From Rebecca billardiae RCC1528 (taxonomy: Eukaryota > Haptophyta): 64,000 nt of DNA. Made by a program: the position numbers and the translations under genes. Every line of letters begins with the position of its first letter. Position 1 is the first letter of the stretch. Shown here piece by piece: positions 11,101 to 23,153 of the stretch. Location: positions 1-64,000 of the forward strand of contig OZ251240.1 of NCBI GenBank assembly GCA_965240325.2. Reading direction: 5' to 3'. Below the pieces are notes generated by a model. It saw nothing but the letters and a program-made list of their open reading frames with translations, was not told where the DNA came from and did no database searches.

Positions 11101-14100
11101 GCCCGCCACGGAGCCCGCCGCCAGCCCCGCCGCCCAGCCCGCCGCCCAGTCCGCCGCCAGCACCGCCACCGAGCCCGCCACCGCCGTCTCCGCCGCCAAG
11201 CCCCCCGCCCAGCCCACCGCCATCCCGGCCGCCGAGCCCACCACCGCCGAGCCCGCCGCCATCGCCGCCTCCCTCGCCACCGCCGGTGCCGCCGCCCAGC
11301 CCGCCGCCGCCATCACCGCCGCCCTCGCCGCCGCCCGTCTCGCCACCCTCGCCACCGCCAAGCCCGCCACCGCCCTCGCCGCCGCCGAGCCCGCCGCCCG
11401 CCAGTCCGCCGGCGCCACCGCCAAGTCCACCGCCGCCCAGCCCACCACCAACGCCACCGCCGAGCCCGCCACCGTCGCCGCCGCCGTCGCCGCCGCCACC
11501 CGGCCCGCCGCCCAGCCCGACGCCGAGCCCGCCGCCTTCGCCACCGCCCGGCCCGCCGCCGAGCCCGCCACCATCGCCTCCGCCCTCGCCGCCGCGTCTG
11601 CCCCCACCTCCGCTTCCCCCGCCGAGCCCGCCACCGAGCCCGCCGCCGAATCCACCGCCGTCGCCGCCGCCGCCAAGCCCGCCGCCCGCCCCGCCGCCCG
11701 CCCCGCCCCCGCAGCCACCGCCGTCGCCGCCGCCGCCGGGCTTGCCACCAAGCCCGCCGCCGAGCCCGCCGCCCGCGCCGCCGCCGCGCCCGCCGCCGCC
11801 CAGCCCGCCGCCCAACCCGCCGCCGCCGCCGCCGCCGAGCCCGCCGCCCAACCCTCCACCCCCAAGCCCACCGCGGAGCCCACCCCATTCGCCGCCGCCG
11901 ACGCCGCCGCCTCCCGGGCCACCGCCGTCGCCGCCGCCCGCTCCACCGCCACAGGCGCCACCGCCGCCGCCACCGACGCCGCCGCCCTCGCCGCCGCCGC
12001 TCCCACCACTGCCCAGCCCGCCACGCCCGCCGCCGTTCGTGCCACCGCCGCTGCCGCCAAGCGCGTCCCCGCCGCCGAGCGCGCCGCCGCCGTCCGCGCC
12101 GCCGTCGCCCCCTCCGCTCTCCCCGCCGCCCTCTCCGCCCGGCAGCTCGTCCTACCTCGGCCTCACGCTCGACGCCGAGCCGAGAGCGTACGGCACACAG
12201 GCGGCGCAGCGGGCGCTGGCCGACGGCCTCGCGAGCGCGGCGGCCATCCCGGCCGAGTGGGTGGGCGTGGTCTCCGTGTCGGCCGCGTCGGTGCGCGTGG
12301 TGCTGCGCGTCTTCCAGCCGAGCGACCCGGCCGCCCCCGACGCGGCCGCCGCGCTGCAGGCGCTCTCAGCGGAGGGCCTGGGCGCCTCGCTCGGCGTGGG
12401 CGTGCTCGTGACGCCCGAGCCGCTCATCGCGGGCTGCTCCGAGCCGGGCGCGGCCAACTACGAGCCCGGAGTCGAAGTGGACGACGGCAGCTGCGTGGCT
12501 CACTCGCCGCCGCCGCCGGCGTCGCCGCCGGGCGCGCCGCCGAGCCCGCAGCCCGCGTCGCCGCCGCCGAGCCCGCCGCCGGCCCTGCCGCCGCCGCCTC
12601 GCGCGGAGCCGTTCCCGCCGCCTGCGCCGCCAAGCCCGCCGCCGCGCCCGCCTCCGCCACGCCCGCCGCCGAGCCCGCCACCGAGCCCGCCGCCCTTGCC
12701 GCCGCCGCCACCACCCGGCACGCCCCCGGCGTCGCCGCCCTCGCGGCAGCCGCCGCCGCCTCACGCGCCGCCTCTGCTGCCGCCCTCGCCGCCGCCCTCG
12801 CCACCGCCGATGCCGCCGCCGCCGTCGCTGCCACCCTCGCCGCCGCCTCGCCCGCCGCCGCCGAGTGCGCCGCCCGCGCCGCCGCCGCCGCCGCGCACCG
12901 AGCCGTTCCCGCCGCCGGCGCCGCCGAGCCCGCCGCCGAGCCCGCCGCCGAGCCCGCCGCCGCCGAGCCCACCACCCAGCCCGCCACCAACCCCACCGCC
13001 AAACCCGCCCTCGCCGCCTCCGCTGCCTCCGCCGCGTGATCCGCCGAGCGCGCCGCCAGCGCGCCGCCCACGCCGCCGCCCTCGCCGTCGCCGCGCCCGC
13101 CGCCTGGCGCTCCGCCGAGCTCGCCGCCGATGCCGCCGCCGAATCTGCCGCCGCACGTGCCGCCGCCGCACGCGCCGCACAGTCCGCCGCCTGGCACACC
13201 GCCGCCGATGCCTCCGCCCTCGCCGCCGCCTACGCCGCCGCCGCCGAGCCCGCCACCCTCGCTGCCGCCGCCGCCGCGCACGGAGCTGTTCCCGCCGCCG
13301 GCGCCGCCGAGTCCGCCGCCGAATCCGCCACCGCCGAGTCCGCCGCCGAGCCCCTCTCCGCCTTCGTCCCCCAGCCCGCCATCGCCGCCTCCGCCGCCTC
13401 CGCCGACCGCGCCGCCGAGCGAGCCGCCGACCACGCCGCCAGCAGCGCCGCCCACGCCGCCGCCACCGCCGCCGCCGCCCGCGCCGCCGGCGCGCCCGCC
13501 GCCGGTGCCGCCGACACCGCCTCGCACAGAGCCATTCCCGCCGCCGGCGCAGCCGAGCCCGCCGCCGAGCTCGCCTCCGTCACCACCGCCCAGCTCGCCA
13601 CCGCCGCCACCGCCGTCATCGCCGCCGCCGCGCCCGCCGCCGAGCTCTCCGCCGCCGCCGCCGCCGCCCGCGATCCGCGTGAGCGTGCTCAGCGGCAGCC
13701 GCGAGGGCGCGCCGCTCGGCTCGGACGGCGCGGCGCTCGAGCTCGAGGGTGCGGGCTTTGACAGCCTGGCCGGCGGCGAGGTTGGCGAGGTCCGGTGCGC
13801 CTTCACGCGCGCCGACGGCGGCGGCGGGGACGGTGGCGGCCCGCTGCTCTCGGGCGCGACGGTGCTGAGCGACGCGCGGCTGCGCTGCGCCATGCCCGCC
13901 GCCGCCTCGTCCGGCGCGCCCTCCGCCGCGGGCGCGTACACCGTCGGCCTCGCCCTCGGCGCCGTGGGCGCGTCCGCGGACGTGGCTGTCTCCGGGCTCT
14001 TCGGCCCGGTCTCGTTTGAGCTGTACGACATGGTGGCCGTGTCGGTGCTCGAGCTGCGCCCGCCGGGCGGGCCGGCGGGCGGCGGCACGGCGGTCACGCT

Positions 14101-17100
14101 CGTGGGCTCGGGCTTTGCCGAGTATGGCGAGGGCCAGCTGTGCTGCGTGCTCGGCGGCGGCGGCGGCTGCGCGGCGCCGGCGACGCTGCTGCCGCCGTCG
14201 GCGGCGGCGCCAACCCTGAGCCGCGCGCGCTGCGTGCTGCCGCCGCCGCTGGGCGGCGCGGCGGGCAGCGTGGCGCTCGAGCTCTCGCTTGGCGGGGGCA
14301 GCGCCGACTCGACCACCGCCTCGGCGCTGCCCTTCCTCGCGTACGACCCGCCCACCCTCGGCTCCGTCAGCCCGGCGAGCGGCGAAGCGAGCGGCGGCAC
14401 GGAGGTGACGATCGGGGGCGCGGGCTTTGACGCGCTGGCCGGCGGCGCGCTGCTGGCCGTGCGCTTCGGCGACGCGCCCGCGCAGCCGCCGGCGCGCGTC
14501 ACGGCGGGCGAGGTTGTCGTCTCCACGCTGTACGGCGCCGCGGGCCGCGCGCAGCTCCGCGTCTCGCTCAACGGCCAGCAGTTCACGCCCGCGGCCGCCG
14601 CGACGCCGCCGCCCGCGGGCGCGCTCGCGTTCACGTTCGTCGGCCTGCACGCGCCCGTGCTCGAGGGTGTGGCGTTCAACAGCGCGGCGACGCTGATGGT
14701 GCTGCGCTTCGACGCGCAGCCGACTGACCGCGCGGGCATGGGCAGCGGCGTGGGCGAGTGCTCGCGCGTCCTCGACGACGACACCGTCGCGCTGGTCGGC
14801 GGCGGCGCGGCCGCGGCCGCGGCCGCGCCGCCGCAGTGCTACTGGATGGACGACTCGACGCTCGTCGCGCGGCTGAGCTCGGCGACGCTCGCGCGCGCCG
14901 GCTCGGAGGTGGGCGTGCGCGCGGGCGCGCTGCGCCCCGAGCAGTGCGGCACGCCGTGCGCCGCCGCCCTCGCCTCCGCCGCCGCGCGCGCCGCCATCGA
15001 CGCGGACGCGCCGTGCGGCGAGGGCGCGCCGTGCCCGACGCCTGTCGCGGCCGTGTCGGGCCCGGCGGTGCTCTCGGCGTGCCCGGGCGCGTCGCTCGCG
15101 CTCGACGCCTCCGCCTCGTCGCGCGGCGGCATCGGGCCCGCCGCCTTTGAGTGGCGCGTCGACCCGAGCCGCTCGGCGCGCGCGGCGTCGCTCAACGCGC
15201 GGCTGAGCGCGCTGCCGGCGCGCACGCCTCGGCTCTCGCTCGGCGGGCCCGGTGCGGCCTCGCCGACTGAGCTCGGCGTGAACGGCTCGTTCGTGTTCGT
15301 GCTGCGCGTCACGTCGTTCCTCGGCGTGCGCTCCGCGCCCGCCGAGTGGGCCGTGTCGCGCGGCGACGGCGCCAGCCCGATCCTCGCCATCGACGGCGCG
15401 CCCGAGCTGCGCGCGCGCGCCTCCGAGCCCACGCTGCTGAGCGGGCGCGCGCAGCTCGCGCCGTGCTGGCCGCCGAGCTTCGAGCCGGCGATGGCGTTCC
15501 GCTGGGCGCTCGAGGGCGCGGCGCGGGTGGGCGACGGCGCGAACGCGAGCAGCAGCGCCTCCGCCAGCGAGCTCGCCGCCGCGACGGACGTGCTGCTCGC
15601 GCGCCTCGCGTCCGCGCGCACCGCGGTGCTGCAGCTGCCGCCGCACGCGCTGGCCGCCGGCTGGGCGTACGACCTGGCGCTCACGGCGAGCATGGCGGCG
15701 GCGCCCGCGCAGGCGTCGACGGCGCGCGTGCGCGTGCGCGTCGTGCGGCAGCCGCTGCGTGCGGTGATCGCCGGCGGCGACCGCCGCGTGCCGAGCTCGC
15801 TGCGCCTCGCCGTCGACGCCTCCGCGTCATTCGACCCCGACGCGCCGACGGCCGACGGCGGCCCGCGGCCGCTGTCGTTCGCGTGGAGCGTGGCGAACGC
15901 GAGCTCGCTCGAGCCGGTGGCGCTCGGGCCGTCCGCGGCGAACGCGAGCGGCGCGCTCCTCGAGCTCGCGCCCGGCGCGCTGCCGCCCGGCGTGTACGCG
16001 CTCACCGTGCGCGTGTCCGCGCCCGGCCGCGCGCCCGCGGCCGCGTCGGTGACGATCGAGGCGGTGCCGGGCGCGGTGCCCACGCTCGGCTTCGAGCCGC
16101 TCGGGCGGCGCAAGTGGCCGGCGGTGTTCGACCGGAACCCCGAGCGGCTGGCGATCAGCGCGCGCCTCGACGCCGCCTCGCGCGCGCTCGAGGCGGCGGG
16201 GCGGGCGCGCTTCAGCTACGAGTGGAGCGCGCGGCGCGTGGGCGCGGCCGGCGCGCTCGAGCCCGCCGGTCTCGACCTCGCGGACAGCGAGCGGGTGACC
16301 ACGACGGGCGCGGCGCTGCGCGCGCTCGCGATCCGCAGCGGCGCGCTCGCGCCCGGCGCGACGTACGCGTTCCGCCTCGCCGCACTCGGCGGCGCGCAGC
16401 CCGCGTACACGGAGGTGCGCGTCACGATCAGTCGGCCGCCGTACGGCGGAGGGCTCGAGGTGGCGCCGGCGTCGGGCGTGGCGCTGCACACGAGCTTTGC
16501 GCTGCGCGCGGCGGGGTGGGCGGTGGACGACGAGGAGGACCTGCCGCTGAGCTACGCGTTCTCGCACGCGCCGCTCGGCGCCGCCGCCGACGCCGACGCC
16601 GCCGCGCTCGGCGCCGCCTCCGCCGCCGCCTCGGCGAGCGCGCTTCTCCCCGCGGGCAACCGCATGCTCACCGTCAGGGTGGCGGACGCGCTCGGCGGCG
16701 CGGCGCTCGCGCGCGCGGCCGTGGCCGTCGCGCCGCCCGGCGGGGGCGCGGGGCTGCTCGACTCGGTGCTCGCGCGCGCGTACGCCGCGGTCGCGACGGG
16801 CGCGGCCGAGACCGCCGCGCAGCTCGTGAGCGCCCTCGCCGCCGCGCTCGACGCGACGCCCGCGGGCGGCGACAACGCCACCGTCGCTCGGCTGCTCGAG
16901 CTCACGGCGGTCGCGGCGGCGGCGTCCGCGCCGACCGCCGAGGCGCGCGCGGCGAGCGCGGCCGCGCTCGCCGCCGTGCTCGGGGCCGCGCCGCCCGGCA
17001 CGCTCGACGCCTCCGCGCAGGCCGCGGGCCTCGAGCAGGTCGCCGCCCTCGCGTCGCAGTCGGCCGCGTCGGGCGTCGACGGACCGACCGCGGCCGCGCT

Positions 17101-19275
17101 GCTGCGCGCGGCGGACGCGGCGCTCTCCGCTGACGCCGACGCACCGCTGAGCGCGGCGGAGGCGGAGGCGGTGGGCGCAGCGGCGACGAGCGCGGCGGGC
17201 GCGCTCGCCACCGCGCTGCTCGCCGGCGCCGTGCCGGGCGAGGCGCCCTTCGAGGCCGTGGGCAAGGCCATCAACGTGAGCGCGACGCGCGCGGACGCGG
17301 CCGCGCTCGGCAACATCACGCTGCCCGGGCCGGGCGGCGCGGGCTCGGTGGGCGTGCCGGCGAGCGTGTTCGGCGGCGTGCCGCCCGAGCTGCTCGAGGG
17401 CGGCGTCGACGCCGTGCTCTGGTCCTCCGCGCGCAACGTGCACGGCGACCCGTCGACGCAGGCGAACGGCACGGCCGTCGCGTCGGGGCTGGTGACGCCC
17501 GTCTTCTCCGTCACGCTCTACTCGGCGTCGGCCGGGCTGGCGCTCACCATCTCCGACCTGCCGGACGACGGGCGCGTGCTGGTCGAGGTGCCCGGGCTCG
17601 ACGGCGCGGGTGGCGCGGGCGAGTGGGGCTGCGTGTGGTGGGACGAGGGCGCCAGCGCGTGGCTCGATGACGGCTGCGAGACGGTGGTCGCGCGTGCGGA
17701 CGATGGCGCGCTCGCGCGCTTCTGCGCGTGCACGCACCTGACCGACTTTGCGGGCGTGGCCGTGCCGACGGACGCGGACGAGGCGCGCTCCGAGGTGGTC
17801 GAGTTCAACATCAACACGCTCTCCGCCGACGACGCCGCCGCCGCCGTCGGCGTGGGCGCCGGCCCCGTCCTCGCGCGCAACCCGTACATCTTCTGGCTGG
17901 TGGTGGCGATGAGTGCCGGCTGCGCGCTCAGCGTGGCGCTGTTTGGCGCGCGCGACGTGCGCGACCACGCGCGGCGCAAGGAGCGCATCCGGCGGCTGCT
18001 CGCGAGCGAGGCCGGCCCTGCTGGCGGGCTGCTGGCCTCGCCGGCGAAGCCCTCCCTCTTCCAGCGCCGCGCGGCCAAGCTCCAGGCGGAGGAGGACGCC
18101 CTGTTTGGCGGCTCGCCGTTGCGGCCCGCGCCCGCCGTCTGCGAGCGCAGCCGATCCGCCTCCTCCTCCGCCTCCTCCTCCGTCCCGGGGCCGCGCGGGA
18201 TGGCGCCGGCGGACGGCGGGGGCGAGGGCGAGCGCGCGGCGCGCGCGCCGGCCGCTGTCGCCCCCATCTCGCCCGGGCGCAGCTTCGCCACGCGGCAGCC
18301 GCCCCAGCTCTGGCCGCGGCGCGACACCGACTGCGCCCCCGACATCGGCGGCGCGGAGGCGCTCGGCTTTGCCGACAGGCTCGAGGCGCGGCTCGACGAC
18401 CTCGACGACCTGGTGGACGAGACGAGGCGGCGCGCGGCGCTGACGATGCAGAAGTACGCGCGCGGGCGCACGGCGCGCGCCCGTGTCGACGAGGCCTCGC
18501 CCCAGCTCCGCGAGCGCAAGGCGCGCGCCTCGGAGCGCACTCGCGACCACTCGCTGACCAAGCTCATGCGGCTCGTGGGCGAGAGGCTGAGCACAGACCA
18601 CTCGCTGCTCGGCATCTGGTTCGCCGACCCGGAGGACGCGAAGCGCGCCGAGCTGGCGCAGATCTTCTGGAGCATCGCGATGCTCGGCCTCGTGATCACG
18701 TGCATGCTCTACGACGCGAGCGGCGGGCCTCCGGACGCGTCGGCGGCGCCGAGCGTCTCGCTGCTGAGCGCGGTGCTCACGGCGCTTCTCACAGCGGCCC
18801 TCTCGTCCCCCGCGCTCGCGCTCTTCCGGCTGCTCTTCCGCTGGGGGTACGGCCGGCGCTCGGCGCCGCTCTCGAAGCGCGTGTTCGCCGCGTTCCTCCG
18901 CACCGAGCTCGCGCAGCGCGAGCGCGAGCGCGCGCCCTTCTCCACCGCCGTCAGGACGAGCGTGCGCACCGGCGCGTACCTGCTGCCGGTGCTGCCGCGC
19001 AAGACCTCAGACCGGCGCGGTGCCGGCGGCGCGCTGCGCGCCGCCGCGCCCGCCGACCTCGAGCTCGCGCGCGATTTCGCGCGCCGCGCGTCGATCGAGG
19101 CGGAGCGCGCCTCCTCGCCGGGCATGCCCAGGCTCGCGCCGGTCACGCTGCCCCGCATGCCCGGCCGCTCGTCGCCGCGCGCCAAGCCGCGGCCGCCGCC
19201 GCCGCCGGCCGTGCCGGTGCGCCGGCCGGGCGGGCCCCGCGCCACCGCCCAGCTGCCGCCGAGCATGGCAGCGTC

Positions 19276-19311
<36 letters not shown>

Positions 19312-20657
19312 TGGAGCGGCCGGGGGCGAGCGCGCCGACGCGGCCGCCGCGGCCGCGGACGCCGAGCCGGGCAGCCTCTTCGCGCCGCGGGCGGTGGCCG
19401 TGCCGACTGCCGACGCGTTCAAGCAGGCGCGAGTCACGCCCGTGCCCACCGCGGGCGCGCTCGACCCCGGCTCGTTCGGCCGGCACAGGAAGTCGGACGA
19501 GGACGAGTTCGAGCAGCTTCAACCAAGCGTCGTCCGAGCGCGCCGCCCGGCGCGCGGTCGCCGCGTCGCTCAGCGTCTCGCTCCGGGGCACGAGCGCGCA
19601 CGCGGAGGCGGAGCGCGCGGCCGCGGCCGAGCCGCCGTCCGCGCTCGGCCTCGTGCGCGACTTCGCCGACGTGGCGTACCACCGGCGTGGCCGCTCACCG
19701 CACCCCGGCTCGCCGCCGCTGAGGCGCGACGACGCGCCGCTCACGCCCAGCGGCCCCGCGGGTTGGCAACGTCCGGGCGCGCGCCACTCGTCGGCCTTCT
19801 CCGCCGCGTCCGGCGCGAGCGCAGAGGACCTCGGGGAGGGGCGTGCGACCGAGGAGGCGGAGGCGGCGATGCGCACGAGCATTAGCGAGGTGCTGCCCAC
19901 GCCCCCGCCCAGCCCGCCGCCGCCGGGCGGCCCGGCGTTCTCGTTCAAGACGGGGCAGGTCCCCGCGCCCACCGGCCTGCCGCCCGCCAGCGCACCCGAC
20001 GACGCGCCCGCCTCGGCGCCTGAGGCGGCGGAGGAGGGCGGCGGCCTGGACGAGCAGACGGTCGCGCTGCTCAGGCTCAAGTTCGACGCGTTCGACGCGG
20101 ACGACAGCGGCTCGGTGGACGGCACCGAGTTCGGCGCGCTGCTCGAGTCGCTCGGCTTCCGGCTGCGCCCTCGCCGCGTGAAGCAGCTCGCGTCGGAGCT
20201 GGACACCAACGGCAACGGGCTGATCGGCTTCGACGAGCTGTGCGACTGGTACGAGAAGATGGTCGCGGAGGAGGCCGCAAAGGAGGCGCGCCGCGCAGCG
20301 GGCTGGCAAGGCCGCGTGCGCCGCGCGCTGCGCAGGCTGACGCCGCCGCCACTCGCCAAGCTCGTGCTCGCGTGGCTGGCGATGTGGGCCATCTTCGTCG
20401 CGCTCGCGCTGCTCGCGGTCGCGTACGCGCTCACGTTTGGCGCGCAGCAGACGCGCTGGCTCCTCTTCAGCTGGACGTTCGCCGAGGCGCAGACGCTCGG
20501 GCTGGAGGAGCCGGGCATCATCGCGCTCACCGTGCTCGCGCCCATCCTCTTCGACAGGCTGCTCTCGCAGGGCGGCGCGAGGGGCGAGGCGATCAACGAG
20601 CTGCTCGCCACGACCGTCGGGACGGCCGTCACCGCGATGCACAACCTCTGCGGCTGA
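8195..20657 (+). CDS. Giant RCC1 / Ser-Pro / IPT / REJ / GPS / polycystin-1-like receptor
   Basis: Six exons fit: 8195-8346, 8453-8632, 8782-9138, 9390-9728, 9950-10129 and 10403-20657, about 3,820 residues. Every intron is GTGCG...CAG. Order: short hydrophobic N-terminus; seven RCC1-like units opening C(W/F)G..xKGQLG (to about residue 435); Ser-Pro tract (about 440-983); SEA-like stretch and a GCSEPGAANYEP...DDGSC motif (about 984-1100); second Ser-Pro tract (to about 1493); IPT/TIG domains (about 1494-1816); REJ-like region (about 1950-2415); GPS autoproteolysis motif with CTHLTDF (about 2810-2855); membrane span near 2895; IQ-like TMQKYARGRTARAR; two more spans near 3152-3215; two EF-hands (DADDSGSVDGTEF, DTNGNGLIGFDEL) near 3622-3688; two last spans and stop. 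The span pattern matches polycystin-1 TM1-TM5; no PLAT or channel part is seen. Frame changes near 13,055 (+2) and 19,505 (+1) need small indels or mini-introns. The exact start is tentative. Likely a surface adhesion or mechanosensory receptor. Confidence 0.85.
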
Positions 20658-21126
20658 AGTGATGAACTCGGCGGCGGATCGTCTGCTGATGATGCTGTCG
20701 TGACGCGCGAAGCCTGCTCGCGGCGGCGATGCGCATGATGATGGCCCGCGGTGCAGGGCGGAGCGCGCAGCGTGGAGCCCGCACCAGCGGGCCCGAACCA
20801 CGTTTCAAAAAGATCTTTGATCAAGAAAAAAGGGACGGGGGGCGATTTTTTAGGGCTGGAGGAGACCGAGTTTCGATTTTGAGACTCCCTTACAGGTGCA
20901 TTAGCGTCGAAAAAGGGCGCGTCCGCCGTCTTGAATAGTGAACAGAGGAATCAACGAAACCCACGCCCAAGTGTGCGAGGCAGGGTAATTGTGGGTAGAC
21001 TCTCCTTAATGTAGTGTGACCATAGTAAAATAATATGGCCTCGCCGCCGCAAGATGCCATCACTAGAACGACAGTTGATCAACATTATAGCCGAGTCCAA
21101 CCAACTCCAATAGTGCGAGACATTCA

Positions 21127-21268
21127 GCAAGGCAAGGGCTGTATCGCCTCTTGATTGGGTAATTGTGGGTACTATCGTTCAGTCTATCATATCATAGCGA
21201 GCAAGGCAAGGGCTGTATCGCCTCTTGATTGGGTAATTGTGGGTACTATCGTTCAGTCTATCATATCA
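21127..21268. repeat. 74-bp tandem duplication
   Basis: GCAAGGCAAGGGCTGTATCG begins at 21127 and again at 21201. The two copies are identical for 68 bases. The unit includes GGGTAATTGTGGGTA, which also occurs at about 20,982 and 21,317, so the motif appears four times in 350 bases. Confidence 0.9.
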
Positions 21269-21980
21269 GTACATTGGCTCGCTATGATAACGGTGTTGGG
21301 GGCATAAGGTCATTTTGGGTAATTGTGGGTATTATCATACCCAGTTGGGAGCCAGGGGGCGCGCGGCACGCGCTCGCTCCAAAAACGGGGCGAGCCCTCG
21401 ATCAAAATCGACCGCCAAACGGGGCGAGCCCTCGATCGACCGCCATCGGTGTGGACGACCGCGCGGAGCGCGCGCCGCGCGCGCGCCGCCCGCGCGGCCG
21501 CGGGCGCCTCCCGCGCGGGTGGCGCACGCACGCCCGCGCGCCCGCCCGCGCGCGCGGCCGCGTTTGCGGGCGCGCGCGGATTGTCGATGAAGGCTTCTGT
21601 CTGTCGGGCGTTGCGTCAATCGTGCGCCATGTCGTGCCATGTCGTGGCGTGCGCATGTGCGCACTCTCGGTGGGGTGGTGCGCGGGCGGCGGCGCTCTCC
21701 TGAATTCTACCCCGCGCCCGTTTCGCTGTGCGTGCGCGCTGCGTCGCGCAGGCACGCGAGAGTACCTGCGGCTCCCGCGCGGCCGACGTGGACGGTCGCC
21801 CCCGGCGCGCCGCTCGAGCACGCGCTCGCGTGTCTGCGTGGACTGGGTTATAGCGCGCGTGCCGCGCCTTCTTTTCTCGGTGCAGGCGCGCTGGCTGCAG
21901 GCCTTGGCCATCGACTACGCGGCGCGCACCCTAGCACTCCCTAGCAGCCAGCCGCGACGAGTCCGAGTCTGCGCGCGCAG

Positions 21981-22535
21981 ATGGGCGGCGGCGCGCAGGC
22001 CGTGCGCGCGCAGATACACGAGCACGTGCGCGTGAAGGCGCTGGGCGCCGAGCTGGCAAAGCGCGACGCCGAGCTCGACGCGTGCGCGCAGAGGCGCTGG
22101 GCGCCGAGCTGGCGAAGCGAGACGCCGAGCTCGACGCGCTGCGTCACGCGGCACGGATGCGCTGGGCGCGCGCGCTGCCCTTGTCCACGCCCTGCAGCAG
22201 CTCGAGCAGGTGTGGACGGCCCTCGAAGCTACGGTGGGCGAGCGCGCGCCACTCAGCCTGCCGCTGGCCGCCGCCATCCTCGAGGCCGACGCGGCGGAGC
22301 AGGCGGCGGGCGAGCACGGCGGCGCGGTGCGGAGCAGGGCATGCGTGCGCCTGGCGGCGGGCGCGACACGCCACTCGCTTCGTCCCACCCCGAGCTCCGC
22401 TCGGTCTGCGCGTGGCTGCGCAGCGTGGGCGGGCAGCAGTGGCGCGCGCTCTCGCTATGCCGGCCCGAGGCGCGCCGGCTGAGCGACCAGCGGCCCTTCG
22501 TCGAGCGCATGGCGCAGCGCGAGCACCTCAAGCAG
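21981..22535 (+). pseudogene. Possible coiled-coil gene remnant
   Basis: The coding-like pieces are in three different frames. First comes a heptad-like ALGAELAKRDAELDA that is duplicated 56 bases downstream, so the duplication shifts the frame. Next is LVHALQQLEQVWTALEATVG. Last is a piece ending QRPFVERMAQREHLKQ, directly followed by GTGCGCGCG, which matches the donor sites of real genes in this window. No acceptor or terminal exon is apparent downstream. This could be a decayed gene or an exon cluster with introns I could not place. No family was recognised. Confidence 0.3.
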
Positions 22536-23153
22536 GTGCGCGCGCGCGCGCGCACGCGTCGGCCCGCGCCGCGCGGCGCCTCTCGCCCTGCACGCGCGCC
22601 GCCCCGCTTCCCCGCGCGGCCCGTCCGCGCCTCTCGCCCTGCGCGCGCGCCGCCCCGCTTCCCCGCGCGGCCCGTCCGCTGGTGTCCCGTGCCGGCCACC
22701 CTTGGCCGTCGGCGCGCCCATTCACGCGCCGCGAGTCCGACGGACGGGTCTGACTCTCACTCACTCTCCGAGACGGTGCGGCTGCCTGTCTGACTGCCAG
22801 GCAGACGCCAGACCGTGCGGATTGACGACGTCACGGTCTCATTCTCAACCACTGCGCCGCGGGCCCCCAACTGCGTTGGTTCTACGGAAAAGGACCGCGG
22901 AACGCGGTCATATATATATTATTAATTATATATATATATATATAGTAGTATATAGACGATAATGAGCGCGCGCACTCGACTATATACGTACTATGACGAT
23001 GCTGAACGGATCCTAGCTAGGCGTGCGGCGCGGCGGCGCCGCCCGGCCGCGACGACTCAATCACTCAACCGTCATCATCAGCACATCGCGTAGTCATTAT
23101 TATATGCGCAGCGCATCACTATAACTACGCGCGCGCGACGACACGCGCCGCCC

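Larger units (their letters stand above)
20658..23153. other. Intergenic stretch with duplications and a gene remnant
   Basis: After the receptor stop codon comes an AT-richer segment (about 20,800-21,340) with a 74-base tandem duplication and four copies of GGGTAATTGTGGGTA. GC-rich sequence with coiled-coil-like coding fragments follows (about 21,980-22,535). A 50-base duplication starts at about 22,574 and 22,626. An AT-only microsatellite lies at about 22,908-22,955. The final 150 bases are the 3' flank of the propeller gene. Confidence 0.6.

Noticed and set aside
9722-11851. 709-residue poly-Gly frame on the minus strand
   Set aside because: It is the antisense of the Ser-Pro tract; (CCX)n coding on one strand forces an open (GGX)n frame on the other.
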